Positions 23,868 through 35,800 are shown, numbered from the stretch's first letter. The stretch: 64,000 nt of DNA from Zobellia barbeyronii (GCF_018603515.1 NZ_JACATN010000008.1:1-64000); one strand, 5' to 3'. Numbers and translations: made by a program. The notes: a model not told the origin generated them from the sequence alone.

Positions 23868-24317
23868 ATGATACAACCTTTTGATGATACCTATTACATG
23901 AAAAAAGCACTTCAAGAAGCAGAAGCTGCTTATGAAAAGCAAGAGGTGCCAATTGGAGCTATTATAGTTATACAAGACCGGATTATTGCTCGTGCCCACA
24001 ACCTTACGGAACAATTGAATGATGTTACGGCCCATGCAGAGATGCAAGCTATTACAGCTGCGGCCAATTTTTTGGGAGGTAAATATTTACAGAACTGTAC
24101 TCTTTATGTAACTCTAGAACCTTGCCAGATGTGTGCTGGCGCACTGTATTGGAGTCAGATATCAAAAATAGTCTATGCTGCAAAAGACCCGCAAAGAGGT
24201 TGCGGAGTTATGGGAACAAAATTACACCCGAAGACGGAAATAGTAGGTGGTCTTCTAGAAACCGAAGCAAGTGATTTGCTAAAGCGATTTTTTGCTGAAA
24301 GAAGAAACCGGAACTAA
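23868..24317 (+). CDS. tadA: tRNA-adenosine deaminase / nucleoside deaminase (TadA-like)
   Basis: This is a zinc-dependent deaminase that would convert the wobble adenosine of tRNA-Arg to inosine. Zinc and catalytic residues are visible: H56-A-E58 and P-C86-Q-M-C89. The motif A-R-A-H-N (residues 41-45) is typical of TadA. The length of 149 aa fits. Some close relatives act on free bases, so the substrate is not fully certain. Confidence 0.85.
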   Translation: MIQPFDDTYYMKKALQEAEAAYEKQEVPIGAIIVIQDRIIARAHNLTEQLNDVTAHAEMQAITAAANFLGGKYLQNCTLYVTLEPCQMCAGALYWSQISKIVYAAKDPQRGCGVMGTKLHPKTEIVGGLLETEASDLLKRFFAERRNRN

Positions 24318-24380
24318 CACTACACTAGTTTAGCGTATAAAGTTCTAACGGTTAATACTTGAACTACTGTGTATGAAATT

Positions 24381-24632
24381 TTACTGACTATCCTTTTTTT
24401 TAGGTTCTTCTCCTCTCATTTTCCTAACGTTTTCATCAGTTAACATATAGTCTTTCATTTTCTTTCCTTTACTATAGGTGAAAAGAAATAAGGGCATTGC
24501 AACAAGGAAAAGCCCTAATGTGCCAGAACCTATAAATTTGTGACTTAGAGGTAGATTTTCTTCCTGAATATTAAAGCCGTAGATAATTGAAGCAAAACAG
24601 ACTAGGGTTATTATGGATACGAGATATTTCAT
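24381..24632 (-). CDS. Small membrane protein, function unknown (83 aa)
   Basis: Two hydrophobic segments (about residues 3-20 and 33-52) are separated by a short loop and followed by a charged tail (K-M-R-G-E-E-P-K-K-K). It lies 32 bp downstream of the ClC gene on the same strand and may be its operon partner. No family is recognised. Confidence 0.6.
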   Translation of the reverse strand: MKYLVSIITLVCFASIIYGFNIQEENLPLSHKFIGSGTLGLFLVAMPLFLFTYSKGKKMKDYMLTDENVRKMRGEEPKKKDSQ

Positions 24633-24664
24633 AGTTCTTGTAAAATTACAAAACCTTTTACACC

Positions 24665-26458
24665 TTATTTTGTAAAATTAATAAGCTTTCTTCTGTATGC
24701 GGTTAATAGTTTTGATTTAGATATAAAGCCAACATACTTTCCGTTTTTAATAACGGGTAGGTTCCATGCACCACTGTCTTGAAATTTCTGCATAATCTCA
24801 GTCATTTTATCTTTATCAAGCTCAATAATTTCCGGAGGCGTATGCATGATATCGTTTGCAAATACTTCGTTATATAATTTTCGATCAAACATTATTGATC
24901 TAATATCATCTAGTAGGATAATGCCTAATAATGTTTTGTCCTCAGCGTCTATTACTGGGAATATATTTCTTTTGGAAACGACTACCGCCTTGTTAACAAT
25001 GTCACCTAAGGACATTGTTGGATACACAATTGCAAACTTATCTTCAATCACTTTATTGATATCCATAAGTGTTAAAACTGCGTGGTCTTTGTCGTGGGTA
25101 ATTAAATCCCCTCTTCTGCCTAACTCCATGTTATATACAGAATGCGGATTAGCATATTTGGTAATTGAGTACGAAATAGCCGCAGTAATCATTAACGGTA
25201 TAAATAGGTCATACCCGCCAGTTACTTCTGCAATTAAGAAAATGGCAGTTAAAGGAGCGTGAAGTACACCTGCCATTAAACCGGCCATGCCTACTAGAGT
25301 AAAATTACTTTCAGATACTTTAAACTGAAAAAATCCTACGTTGTTTATTATTTTGGCAACGCAATTTCCCATGATACTACCCATAAAAAGGGCAGGAGCA
25401 AAAATTCCGCCAACACCACCCGCTCCGAAAGTAAGTGCGCTTGCAATTATTTTAAATAACACCAATCCAATCAACAATATAATGACCATCCAAACATTGG
25501 TCAGGTCAAGTTCAAAGATGTTATTTTCCAATACTTTTTCAGGGTTACCTTGAACCAGACTGTTGATTACATCAAAACCTTCACCATAAAGTGGAGGGAT
25601 AAAGTAGACTAAAATGCCCAGGCCTACCCCTCCGATGAGTAGGCGTTTAATGGGGGATTTAATGGGGTGAAAGAATTTATGTACTCTATCGTATACTTCT
25701 GTAAAATAAATAGAGGTTAACCCTGCTACAACACCTAGAATGGCAAAAAAGGGAATATCTCCTAGCTTGAATGAATCTTCAATTTTGAAAGGAAGTAGAA
25801 CATCGTCACCAAAGAAGAAATAAGAAGTTATTATAGCAGAAATAGATGCCAATAATAGGGGTAGCATTGATGCAATGGTTAGATCTAAGCTAAATACTTC
25901 AATAGCGAAAATTATTGCGGCAATAGGTGCTTTAAATATGGATGATAATGCCCCAGCAGCTGCACACCCAATTAGGAGGTTGCGGTTAGACTGGTTCATG
26001 TGGAATACTCTGGCAATATTAGAACTTATTGCAGCTCCCGTAGCTACCGTTGGTCCCTCTAGACCTACTGACCCTCCAAAACCAACAGTAAGTGGCGCAG
26101 CAAGCAATGACCCAAACATTTGGTACTTACGGATGATACCTTTATGTTGTGATATGGCAAAAAGCGTAGATGGAATACCATGATTAACTTTATGTCTTAC
26201 CACATACTTAATGACTAAATAAACTAGTATTAAGCCTATAATCGGGAAAACAAAATAAAAGGCCTGATGGTAATATTGGACAAGTTTTCCCTCTAACAAA
26301 TGTTGGAAAAAGTGAGTTAAGTTTTTAAGTATAACTGCTCCAACACCTGAGGTAAAACCAACCAAAATACTTAGAAAGTAAATAAATTGGCGTTCAGAAA
26401 TATGCTTGACCCGCCAAACTAAAATTTTAGTGAACCAGGTCTTTTTATGTATCCCCAT
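24665..26458 (-). CDS. ClC-family chloride channel/antiporter with C-terminal CBS domains
   Basis: This is an inner-membrane chloride transporter. The selectivity-filter region G-F-G-G-S-V-G-L-E-G-P retains the gating Glu, and G-A-G-G-V-G-G-I-F-A-P-A-L-F-M-G-S is the second filter motif. About residues 460-597 form a CBS pair (D-I-M-H-T-P-P-E-I, V-G-F-I-S-K-S) that may sense nucleotides. The length is 597 aa. It lies 36 bp downstream of aspS, so the two may be co-transcribed. Confidence 0.92.
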   Translation of the reverse strand: MGIHKKTWFTKILVWRVKHISERQFIYFLSILVGFTSGVGAVILKNLTHFFQHLLEGKLVQYYHQAFYFVFPIIGLILVYLVIKYVVRHKVNHGIPSTLFAISQHKGIIRKYQMFGSLLAAPLTVGFGGSVGLEGPTVATGAAISSNIARVFHMNQSNRNLLIGCAAAGALSSIFKAPIAAIIFAIEVFSLDLTIASMLPLLLASISAIITSYFFFGDDVLLPFKIEDSFKLGDIPFFAILGVVAGLTSIYFTEVYDRVHKFFHPIKSPIKRLLIGGVGLGILVYFIPPLYGEGFDVINSLVQGNPEKVLENNIFELDLTNVWMVIILLIGLVLFKIIASALTFGAGGVGGIFAPALFMGSIMGNCVAKIINNVGFFQFKVSESNFTLVGMAGLMAGVLHAPLTAIFLIAEVTGGYDLFIPLMITAAISYSITKYANPHSVYNMELGRRGDLITHDKDHAVLTLMDINKVIEDKFAIVYPTMSLGDIVNKAVVVSKRNIFPVIDAEDKTLLGIILLDDIRSIMFDRKLYNEVFANDIMHTPPEIIELDKDKMTEIMQKFQDSGAWNLPVIKNGKYVGFISKSKLLTAYRRKLINFTK

Positions 26459-26494
26459 TATTCAAAGAACCTCGAAATAACTCAAGGTTATAGT

Positions 26495-28249
26495 TTACTC
26501 TTTTAAATCCAACTTTAGGCTTAGTTCACGAAGTTGCTCTTGGTCAATAGCTGCAGGAGCATCAATCATAACATCACGTCCGCTGTTGTTCTTTGGAAAA
26601 GCGATGAAATCTCTGATAGTTTCTTGACCTCCAAGAATAGATACCAATCGGTCTAGACCAAATGCAATACCTCCATGTGGTGGAGCTCCGTACTGAAAAG
26701 CATCCATTAGAAAACCAAATTGTGCTTCTGCTTCTTCCGGAGTGAAACCTAAGTGTTTGAACATTGTGCTCTGTACACCTCTATCGTGAATACGAATAGA
26801 ACCGCCACCTATTTCATTACCGTTTAAGACTAAATCATATGCATTAGCACGTACTGCGCTAGGGTCGGTTTCTAGTAATTCTAACTGACCAGGTTTTGGT
26901 GACGTAAATGGGTGGTGCATGGCGTGATAGTTTCCTGTCTCTTCATCAAGTTCCAATAACGGAAAATCTATAACCCATAGCGGAGCAAATTCGGCAGGAT
27001 TTCTCAAACCTAACCTTTCAGCAAGTTCCATTCTAAGGGCGCTTAGTTGAGCCCTGGTTTTGTTGGCATCCCCAGAAAGAACGCAAATAAGGTCTCCTGG
27101 TTTTGCTTGTGTAGCTTCGGCCCATTTGGCCAAATCTTCTTGGTCGTAAAATTTATCTACGGTAGATTTAAAGCTTCCGTCTTCATTATATTTTGCGTAA
27201 ACCATTCCCATGGCACCAACTTGCGGGCGTTTCACCCAATTCACCAAGGCATCTAGTTCTTTACGTGTATAGCTCGCAGCACCAGGTACAGCAATACCAA
27301 CTACCAGTTCTGCAGAGTTGAATACACCAAATTCTTTATGTTGAGCTACGTCGTTCAATTCGCCAAACTCCATCCCAAAGCGAATATCTGGCTTGTCGTT
27401 ACCATAAATGCGCATAGCATCATCATAAGTAATTCTTGGAAAGGCAGATATTTCTACTCCTTTAATTTCTTTTAGTAAATGCTTAGTGAGACCTTCAAAG
27501 GAATCAAGAATATCTTCTTGCTCAACAAAAGCCATTTCACAGTCAATTTGCGTAAACTCCGGTTGTCTATCTGCTCTAAGGTCTTCATCGCGAAAGCACT
27601 TCACAATCTGAAAATACTTATCCATACCACCTACCATAAGCAATTGCTTAAAAGTTTGAGGGGATTGTGGCAAAGCGTAGAACTGTCCTTCGTTCATACG
27701 GCTAGGTACAACGAAATCACGAGCTCCTTCTGGAGTTGATTTTATTAAATATGGTGTTTCTACCTCTATAAAATCTTGGTCACTAAGGTACTTTCGTACC
27801 TCCATAGAAACCTTGCTTCTAAAAATAAGATTGTTTTTGACAGGATTTCTGCGGATATCTAAATAACGATATTTCATCCGTAGGTCTTCACCACCATCGG
27901 TTTCGTTTTCTATGGTGAAAGGAGGTGTTTTTGATTCGTTAAGAATAATAACCTCGTCTACTAAGACCTCTATATTTCCTGTAGGAAGCTTAGGGTTTTT
28001 AGAAGATCTTTCGATTACCTCACCCGTTACTTGCACTACGAATTCACGGCCCAAAGACCTTGCTTGTTCTAATAATTTTGAAGATGTACGATCTTCATCA
28101 AAAACCAACTGCGTGATACCATAACGATCACGAAGGTCTACCCAGACCACAAAACCTTTATCCCGGGTTTTTTGTACCCATCCGGATAGGGTTACCTTAG
28201 TTTCAATATGCGATTCTCGTAATTCTCCGCAAGTGTGGCTTCTGTACAT
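26495..28249 (-). CDS. aspS: Aspartyl-tRNA synthetase
   Basis: This class II synthetase charges tRNA-Asp. It has an N-terminal OB fold ([10 protein letters not shown]), motif 2 ([14 protein letters not shown]), a bacterial GAD insertion and motif 3 (G-L-D-R-L-V). The length of 584 aa is normal for the bacterial type. A promoter element lies just upstream. Confidence 0.97.
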   Translation of the reverse strand: MYRSHTCGELRESHIETKVTLSGWVQKTRDKGFVVWVDLRDRYGITQLVFDEDRTSSKLLEQARSLGREFVVQVTGEVIERSSKNPKLPTGNIEVLVDEVIILNESKTPPFTIENETDGGEDLRMKYRYLDIRRNPVKNNLIFRSKVSMEVRKYLSDQDFIEVETPYLIKSTPEGARDFVVPSRMNEGQFYALPQSPQTFKQLLMVGGMDKYFQIVKCFRDEDLRADRQPEFTQIDCEMAFVEQEDILDSFEGLTKHLLKEIKGVEISAFPRITYDDAMRIYGNDKPDIRFGMEFGELNDVAQHKEFGVFNSAELVVGIAVPGAASYTRKELDALVNWVKRPQVGAMGMVYAKYNEDGSFKSTVDKFYDQEDLAKWAEATQAKPGDLICVLSGDANKTRAQLSALRMELAERLGLRNPAEFAPLWVIDFPLLELDEETGNYHAMHHPFTSPKPGQLELLETDPSAVRANAYDLVLNGNEIGGGSIRIHDRGVQSTMFKHLGFTPEEAEAQFGFLMDAFQYGAPPHGGIAFGLDRLVSILGGQETIRDFIAFPKNNSGRDVMIDAPAAIDQEQLRELSLKLDLKE

Positions 28250-28269
28250 TATTAAATAGGTTTAAAGAA

Positions 28270-28277
28270 CAAATGTA
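28270..28277 (-). promoter_or_regulatory. -7 promoter element for aspS
   Basis: On the minus strand TACATTTG matches TAnnTTTG, 20 bp upstream of the ATG. Confidence 0.5.
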
Positions 28278-28437
28278 AGAAGATATGATGGTATCGTCTA
28301 AAAAATTCTACCAATCGTTTTTGTTGAGTATTCCGCAGGAAGTTCATCCTGTAAATGCTAAAATTTAACAGATATTTTAGATTTATCGTAATCTTCATTA
28401 ACTTGGCTATTAAAATAACTAATTCAAAACTTTGAAA

Positions 28438-31407
28438 ATGAAACAAACTTTACTTAGAAAGTTGTATTTCCTAGCGTTTTTGACACTACCAATTACGGTA
28501 TTTGCTCAAGGAACGATTACGGGGAATATTACGGATGCTACTGATTTGCCACTTCCGGGGGCGAGTATTGTAGTCAAAGGAACAACAAACGGAACAACAT
28601 CTGATTTTGATGGTAACTATGAAATCTCTGTAAATGAGTTTCCGGCTACACTTGTCTTTTCTTCATTGGGCTATGCCTCAAAAGAAAAAAAAGTAACAAG
28701 TACCTCTCCGCTAAATATGGTGCTAGAAGAATCAGCAATGGGATTAGATGAAGTTGTTGTCTCTGGTTTGGCAACAACTGTAAAAAGAAAAAACTTGGCT
28801 AATGCGGTAGCAACGGTTTCTGCAGCTGAGCTTGCAGGAGTTACGCCACCCAAAACATTGGATGGTGCTTTAGCAGGTAAGTTTACGGGTGCGGTGGTTA
28901 GCTCCAATTCTGGTGCGCCGGGCGGTGGTATGTCTATAAAGTTTAGAGGTATTACTTCCATCAACGGAAACTCACAACCACTGTATATTGTAGATGGTGT
29001 TTATGTGGATAACAGCAGTATTGCATCTGGTGGATTGAACGATGTTTCTGGCGCTGCTGCTGGTGGTAGTTCTTCTAGTCAAGATAACGCTACGAATAGA
29101 ATTGCGGATTTAAATCCTGATGATATTGCGAATATAGAAATCCTTAAAGGGGCTTCTGCTTCTGCAATATACGGTTCTAGAGGTGCTGCCGGTGTGGTTA
29201 TTATTACCACTAAAAAAGGAAAAGCTGGTAAGACTAAAGTGAGTTTTTCTCAAGGCTTCGGATTTAATAAGGTAATAAGACTACAAGGTCAACGTAATTG
29301 GACGGAAGCATTGGCGGAAGAACAATACGGAGAAGGCGCGCTTTATGCCGCTGCTGCCGCTGCTGGTACACTTAGAGATTATGAAAAGGAAATCTATGGT
29401 GAAGAAGGTCTTATTTCTAATACCAATGTTAGTGTTTCAGGTGGTGGAGATAAAACAACTTTTTACGCAGGTATTTCAAATAATGATGAGGATGGTATCG
29501 TAAAAAATACTGGCTATAAAAAGAGCTCGTTTAGATTGAATATGGAACATAAGTTTAATGAAAATATTAAACTAGGAATTAATACCAATTATATTAGTTC
29601 TTCTGCAGATAGAGGTTTCTTTAACAATGATAATACAGGTACAACTATAGGTGTGGCCTTAACAAGTACACGCCCTTGGGATTTTCTTGAGCCTGATGCA
29701 AACGGGAACTATCCTGATCATCCTAATAACTCTTCAAATCCATTACAAACAAGAGATTTGTTTACAAACAACGAGAGTGTAAATAGATTTATTTTAGGAG
29801 GAAATTTGGATGTAAATATTTATAGAAAAGACAATTCCAACTTAAAGTTTATAGCACGTGTAGGTGTTGATACTTACAATATGGAATCTAAGGTTATTTT
29901 TCCTAAAGAGCTTCAGTTTCAACGTCTTGATCAGGGTGGTGTAAATGGTGTGTCTGGTATTACTAATACCAATAATAAGAATGCCAACTATTCAGGGTTT
30001 TTGGTACATAATTATTTTACGGATAATAATTTGTCTTTTAACACGCAAGCGGGTGTTACTAACGAGCAGTTTTCAAGAAATACAGTAACTGTTGTTGCAA
30101 CAGACCTAATCGCTTCTGAAACTAATCTTGATCAAAGTGCTAACCAAAAAGTAAACCATAGTAGGTTAGAACAGGAAGATTTTGGATTTTTTGTTCAGGA
30201 AACTATTAATTACCAAGACAAATTTATTGGTGCCATAGGTGTACGTGGAGATAAATCCACTAATAATTCTGATATAAATGAATTGTTTTTCTACCCTAAA
30301 GCATCGTTAGCGATTAACTTAAATAATTTTGGTTTCTGGAGTGAAGATGCTTTGGTAAATCGTTTTAAGTTAAGAGCAGCTTATGGTGAGGCTGGTACTT
30401 TTGCTAGATTCGGATCACTTTATACGGTATATGAGAGTACTTTAATAGATGGTAACGTTGGTATTATTGTGCCACCTACACAGGGTAACCCAAATATTTT
30501 GCCGGAAAGACAAAAGGAACTTGAACTAGGTATTGACTTAGGGATGTTCAAAAACCGTTTAGGTTTGGAATTAACGTATTATAAAAAGAATGTTGATGAT
30601 CTTTTGTTATTGGCCAACACAGAACCGTCTAGTGGATTTTCTACTAAATGGGAAAATGCGGGCGAGTTAGAGAATAACGGTTTTGAAGTAGCGTTAAACG
30701 CTGCAATTATTGATAAAGAAGATTTTACTTGGGATGCAACATTGAACTGGTGGACTAATGAATCCGAAATGATTCGTATGGACGTTCCTGCATATGACAC
30801 CGGAGGTTTTGGTACTGGTTTAGGTACATTTAGAATTGAAGAAGGAAAGAGTGTAACTCAAATAGTAGGTACGAATTTAGATGGAGATGTTGTACAGCTT
30901 GGAGATGGTGCTCCTGATTTTCAAACTTCCCTTAATAACAGGTTCAAGTATAAAAACTTTTCTCTAGCGTTTTTATGGCACTGGAAAAAAGGAGGAGACA
31001 ATATTAACCTTTCTAAGCTTTTATCGGATTTTGGTGGTACCAGTGCAGATTATGATGAAATTTCAATTGATCCAGATGGTGTTATTACAAACGGTGTGTA
31101 TCGTGTAAACAACGGTATTTTTGCTGGTAATGCTACACCATTTGTTGAAGATGCTTCTTACTTAAGGTTAAGAGAGCTTGGTTTCTATTATACAGTGCCA
31201 GAAAAGAATATTCAAGATTGGTTTAATGGAGTTGTATCTAGTGTTAAAGTAGGACTTTCAGGAAATAACCTAATCAACGTTTTTGATTATAACAGTTATG
31301 ACCCAGAAGTATCTAATTTTGGTGGTAATGGTCTTTCATCCGGTGTAGAGGTAACGCCTTTCCCTTCATCAAAAAGGTACATGATGCATATATCTGTGCA
31401 GTTTTAA
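28438..31407 (+). CDS. SusC/RagA-family TonB-linked outer-membrane protein
   Basis: This is the outer-membrane transporter of a SusCD nutrient-uptake pair. The order is signal peptide (ending V-F-A-Q), CarboxypepD_reg domain (residues about 23-100), plug (L-Y-I-V-D-G-V-Y-V and I-L-K-G-A-S-A-S-A-I-Y-G-S-R-G-A) and a long barrel ending V-Q-F. The ATG at 28438 is preferred over a TTG six bases upstream. At 989 aa it is of normal size. The SusD gene follows 17 bp later, but no hydrolase, sulfatase or regulator is adjacent, so the substrate is unknown. Confidence 0.93.
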   Translation: MKQTLLRKLYFLAFLTLPITVFAQGTITGNITDATDLPLPGASIVVKGTTNGTTSDFDGNYEISVNEFPATLVFSSLGYASKEKKVTSTSPLNMVLEESAMGLDEVVVSGLATTVKRKNLANAVATVSAAELAGVTPPKTLDGALAGKFTGAVVSSNSGAPGGGMSIKFRGITSINGNSQPLYIVDGVYVDNSSIASGGLNDVSGAAAGGSSSSQDNATNRIADLNPDDIANIEILKGASASAIYGSRGAAGVVIITTKKGKAGKTKVSFSQGFGFNKVIRLQGQRNWTEALAEEQYGEGALYAAAAAAGTLRDYEKEIYGEEGLISNTNVSVSGGGDKTTFYAGISNNDEDGIVKNTGYKKSSFRLNMEHKFNENIKLGINTNYISSSADRGFFNNDNTGTTIGVALTSTRPWDFLEPDANGNYPDHPNNSSNPLQTRDLFTNNESVNRFILGGNLDVNIYRKDNSNLKFIARVGVDTYNMESKVIFPKELQFQRLDQGGVNGVSGITNTNNKNANYSGFLVHNYFTDNNLSFNTQAGVTNEQFSRNTVTVVATDLIASETNLDQSANQKVNHSRLEQEDFGFFVQETINYQDKFIGAIGVRGDKSTNNSDINELFFYPKASLAINLNNFGFWSEDALVNRFKLRAAYGEAGTFARFGSLYTVYESTLIDGNVGIIVPPTQGNPNILPERQKELELGIDLGMFKNRLGLELTYYKKNVDDLLLLANTEPSSGFSTKWENAGELENNGFEVALNAAIIDKEDFTWDATLNWWTNESEMIRMDVPAYDTGGFGTGLGTFRIEEGKSVTQIVGTNLDGDVVQLGDGAPDFQTSLNNRFKYKNFSLAFLWHWKKGGDNINLSKLLSDFGGTSADYDEISIDPDGVITNGVYRVNNGIFAGNATPFVEDASYLRLRELGFYYTVPEKNIQDWFNGVVSSVKVGLSGNNLINVFDYNSYDPEVSNFGGNGLSSGVEVTPFPSSKRYMMHISVQF

Positions 31408-31424
31408 TTTAAAAAAATAGCAAA

Positions 31425-32768
31425 ATGAAAATTATAAAACAACTAAAAATAGTTACCATAATAGCGGCTATTTTTCTAGTAACAGGATGTGAGCTAGATG
31501 GTGGTGAAAGTTTGAATGGTGCAAGTACTATCTCTATATCTGATGATTTATCTAGGGGAGAATTGCCACAAGCATTAACAGGTGTACTTTCGGACATGCG
31601 TGTAGGACTTTCTACAAATACGGACGTGCTTGGTATTGTGGGTAGGGAGTATTATTACTTTACATCTTCAGATCCTAGATATGAAGGAGATGTTGTAGTA
31701 GGAAACTTAAATAATAATACATTCTATGTTACAACACCTTGGGGAGCGAGATATGCGGCAATAAAGGATGCAAACTTAATATTGGAGGGTTTAGATAATA
31801 CCACTTCGGATCTTTCTGCTGAGGAAATATCCGCTACAAGAGGAGCAATTAATACATTAAAAGCACACGAGTTACTTATGTTGAGTAACAATCAAGGTGA
31901 TAATGGTATTCGTATAGATGTTTCTGACTCTGAAAACCTTGGCGAATTTGTTGATAGAGCTGGAGCTCTTTCTGCTGTTTCAGATTTACTGGCATCAGCT
32001 GCTACGGATTTGAATGCCGGAGGAGATGGATTTGCTTTTGCTGTACCAGCAGGTTTTAATAATTTAAGAAAGACCGATGCTGCTACTGGAGATATTTTAG
32101 CCGTGACACCAGCAGATATGTTAGAGTTCAATAGAGCTTTATTGGCTAGAGTAGAGGCTTACAGAGGAAATTATCCTGCGGTTTTGGCTGCTCTTGAAGA
32201 TTCGTTTTTTGAACTTAATGGCGATTTGCGAAAAGGAATTTATCATACTTTTTCTTTAAGCGGTGCTGATCTTCCTAATCCGCTTTTTATAGCGTTGAAT
32301 CAAGAAGCAAATGTTAGGGTAGCTCACGCAAGTTTTCTAACAGACGCAGAAGCTGGTGACGGTAGATTAAGTAAAGCTGTTCAAAGAGATGAAGATCGTG
32401 AAGCTTCCGGACTTGTTGGAACCCATGATGTGGCTATTTACTCAAGTCTTACGGATAATGTGCCTATAATCAGAAATGAAGAGCTCATTCTTTTGTATGC
32501 CGAAGCTAATATGGCTTCGAATCCTGCGGAGGCTGTTGTTGCTCTTGATATTTTAAGGACAGCTGCTGGGTTACCTGCGTATTCTGGAGCTACTACAGCT
32601 ACGGCTTTAGAAGATGAATTGCTATACAACAGAAGGTATTCATTATTTGCTGAAGGTCATAGGTGGATTGATATGAGAAGGTTTGGTAGATTAGCTGAAT
32701 TGCCAAACGATAGGGCTACGGACAATGTTCCTGCTGTTATTCCTGTACCGGCTAACGAGAATCAATAA
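31425..32768 (+). CDS. SusD/RagB-family nutrient-binding lipoprotein
   Basis: This is the surface lipoprotein lid of the SusC transporter. The lipobox L-V-T-G-C precedes the mature protein, which is built of TPR-like helices (L-K-A-H-E-L-L-M-L, I-I-R-N-E-E-L-I-L-L-Y-A-E-A-N). It ends with the usual R-R-Y-S-L-F-A-E-G-H-R-W-I-D-M-R-R-F-G signature. At 447 aa it is a little short for the family. A strong terminator follows, so the operon is only susC-susD. Confidence 0.92.
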   Translation: MKIIKQLKIVTIIAAIFLVTGCELDGGESLNGASTISISDDLSRGELPQALTGVLSDMRVGLSTNTDVLGIVGREYYYFTSSDPRYEGDVVVGNLNNNTFYVTTPWGARYAAIKDANLILEGLDNTTSDLSAEEISATRGAINTLKAHELLMLSNNQGDNGIRIDVSDSENLGEFVDRAGALSAVSDLLASAATDLNAGGDGFAFAVPAGFNNLRKTDAATGDILAVTPADMLEFNRALLARVEAYRGNYPAVLAALEDSFFELNGDLRKGIYHTFSLSGADLPNPLFIALNQEANVRVAHASFLTDAEAGDGRLSKAVQRDEDREASGLVGTHDVAIYSSLTDNVPIIRNEELILLYAEANMASNPAEAVVALDILRTAAGLPAYSGATTATALEDELLYNRRYSLFAEGHRWIDMRRFGRLAELPNDRATDNVPAVIPVPANENQ

Positions 32769-32795
32769 TTTAAAAATTCTTATTTCTACAAAAGT

Positions 32796-32823
32796 AAAAA
32801 CCCGCCAATTGGCGGGTTTTTTT
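32796..32823. terminator. Bidirectional terminator between SusD and the RND operon
   Basis: A perfect inverted repeat (aaaaacccgccaa / ttggcgggttttt) with A-run and T-run lies between two convergent operons and can serve both. Confidence 0.9.
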
Positions 32824-32842
32824 ATGAAGTAAAGCTTAGCGT

Positions 32843-35800
32843 TTAAACTGATGCTTCCAAGCTTTTTTCTGTAGTTCCAGGCCTTTCCTTTTTTCTTCCC
32901 CAGACTGCAATCTTTATTCTGTAGGTAATATTGAATAATACGGGAACGATAATTAACGTTAAAAAGGTTGCTACGATTAATCCAAAAATAACCGTCCATG
33001 CTAATGGACCCCAGAAAACAACATTGTCACCTCCCATATAGATCTTAGGGTCAAAATCAGAGAACAATGAGAAGAAATCAATATTTAGACCTATTGCCAA
33101 CGGAATAAGCCCTAAAACCGTAGTTATTGCCGTAAGGATTACTGGTCGTAACCTAGCTTTACCGCCTGTGGTAATAATTTCAGTTACTTCGTCCAAAGAA
33201 ATAAGGTCTTTGTCATTAAGGCCCAATTCTACTTTCTTTCGGTCAATAAGTATTTGGGTGTAATCCAATAGTACCACCCCATTATTGACTACGATACCTG
33301 CAAGTGAGATAATACCCATCATGGTCATCATAATTACAAAAGACCATCCGGTAATCATCAATCCGCCAAAAACACCAATGAAACTCAAAAAGATAGCGAT
33401 CATAATAATAAGTGGCTTGGAGATACCTCCAAATTGAAAAATCAATATCAACATGATCAATCCAAGTCCAGAGAAAAAGGCGCCTACCAAAAATTGCATT
33501 TGTGTATTCTGTTCTTCGATTTGACCTGTAAAGTCAATTTCTACATTCTCAGGAAGACCTTTAAAGTTGTCCATTTCTTTCTGAATCTCAGCTACAATAG
33601 CTCCTGCATCACTAAAACCAGGTTTTAGTTGAGAATATATAGTAACTACTCTTTCCTTGTCTTTATGTTTAATGGCGCTAAAGCCTGAGGAATTTTTCTG
33701 TTTGGCTACTGCCGCAACTGGAATTTCCTTGATCTGACCATTTGCTGGGTCTCTAAATATGATATTTTGATTAAACAGGGCATTTTTATCATACCTGATA
33801 TCTTCATTAAAACGCACGTTAATGTCGTAATCATCACCATCAACTTTATATACCCCTGCTTTTTCACCAAAGAGAGAGCGTCTTAATTGCAGACCGACTT
33901 GACCTACAGATACACCAAGTTCACCTGCTTTTTCACGATCAACAACCACCTCCATGGAGGGTTTGCTTTTGTTTACATCGATTTTCAATTCTTCAATACC
34001 AGCAATATTTTTGGTGTTAATGAAGTTTCGAACATCTTCAGCGGCACTAATCAGTTCAGTATAATCTTTACCTTGTAGTTCTATGTTGATGGGGTAACCT
34101 GCTGGTGGTCCATTAGACTCTTTTTCTACCGAGATAGCTACACCAGGATAAATTCCGGTAAGCGCCTCTTGTATTTCCCCACGGAGTATTTCCGTATCAC
34201 GACCTTCTCTATACTTATATTCACGCATAGATACGGTTACCTTTCCACGGTGTGGCATTTCTGCAGCAGAACCACCATCCGTTTGAGGGTTTCCAGCGCC
34301 TTCGCCTACTTGAGATACAGCAGACTCTACTAAATAGTTGAAATCACCATTTGTATATTTATCTTGATTGGCAACTGCAAATACCCTAGCTTCAATTTCT
34401 TTGGTTAGCTTATTGGTTTTTTCAATTCCAGTACCCTGCGGATATTCTATATAGGTATATATCTCGTTAGGTTTGTTGTCTGGAAAGAATTCTACTTTGG
34501 TACGTCCACTTCCTAACGAAGCGCCAAAAGCCACGAAAACAGCAATCAAAAGAAGGAATGTAATACCAAAGTACCAATACACATTCTTACCTCTAAGGGA
34601 ATGTGCAATACGTCTTTCGTACCAGTTCTCAAAACTTACCATAGCTCCATTCTGAAAGCTGATGGCCCATTTTTTAAGGGCGTATTTGTATATCCAGAAC
34701 ATTACTGCGGTTACAATCATTACTGACCCTAAACCACTCATTGCTCCTCCAAAAATTAATATAAAAATCCCGAATCCGCATAATATGGCACTAATTCGGA
34801 TTAAAGACTTTACGGTGAGTTCTTTTTCGCCAATTTCCATAAACTGAGAAACCAACATAGAGTTCATGAATATTGCCACGAAAAGTGATGAACCAAGTAC
34901 TACGGATAAGGTGATTGGGAAATAAATCATGAATTGCCCAAAAATACCTGGCCATAAACCTAGTGGTACAAATGCCGCCACTGTGGTTAAGGTTGATATG
35001 ATAATAGGGAATGCAATTTCACCAATACCCTTTTTAGCCGCCTCGGTACGGGACATGCCTTCGCTCATTAAGCGATACACGTTCTCAACTACAACGATAC
35101 CGTTATCCACCATCATACCAAGGCCCATAATCATACCGAACAGTATCATCGTGTTCAAGGTGTATCCCAAATTATTCAATATCATAAAGGACATGAACAT
35201 AGACATGGGAATAGCAAAGCCTACAAAGAGTGCATTTCTGAACCCTAAAAAGAACATAAGCACCGTAACAACCAAGATAATACCAAAGATGATATTGTTC
35301 ACAAGGTCATCTACCTGGTTAAGCGTTCTTCCGGAAGAATCATTGGCAATGGTGATGTTCAAATCTGCAGGAAAATAATTTTCTTGCTCTTTTTTTACAA
35401 TCTCTCGGACCTTAGTGGTCGCCTCAATCATATTTTTTCCTGAACGTTTTTTGATATCTAGCATAACTACACTAGTACCAAATTCACGAGCGTAAGTAGT
35501 TTTTTCCTCTTCGGAGAAACTTACCTCTGCAATGTCTTTTAGGTAAACGGCTCCGTTTTCTGATTTTACTACAAAATCGTTTAATTCTTTGGGATCTTTA
35601 ACCTCACCGAGAATACGAATGGTTCGCCGTTGCCCACCGGATAAAATATTACCTGCAGACATGGTAGAATTACCGTTGCCAATAGCGCTTATGATATCTT
35701 GAAAACTGACTTTAGAGGCCATCATTTTATAGACATCTACCGCAATTTCTACTTCTTTTTCCTGTGCGCCACGTATATTTACTTCCTTAACTTCCGGAAG

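Noticed and set aside
24846-25262. 138-aa plus-strand frame
   Set aside because: Antisense shadow of the ClC channel gene, with no domain.
34929-35378. 149-aa plus-strand frame
   Set aside because: It lies wholly antisense to the RND permease gene and has a low-complexity, Ile/Pro-rich composition typical of a shadow frame.
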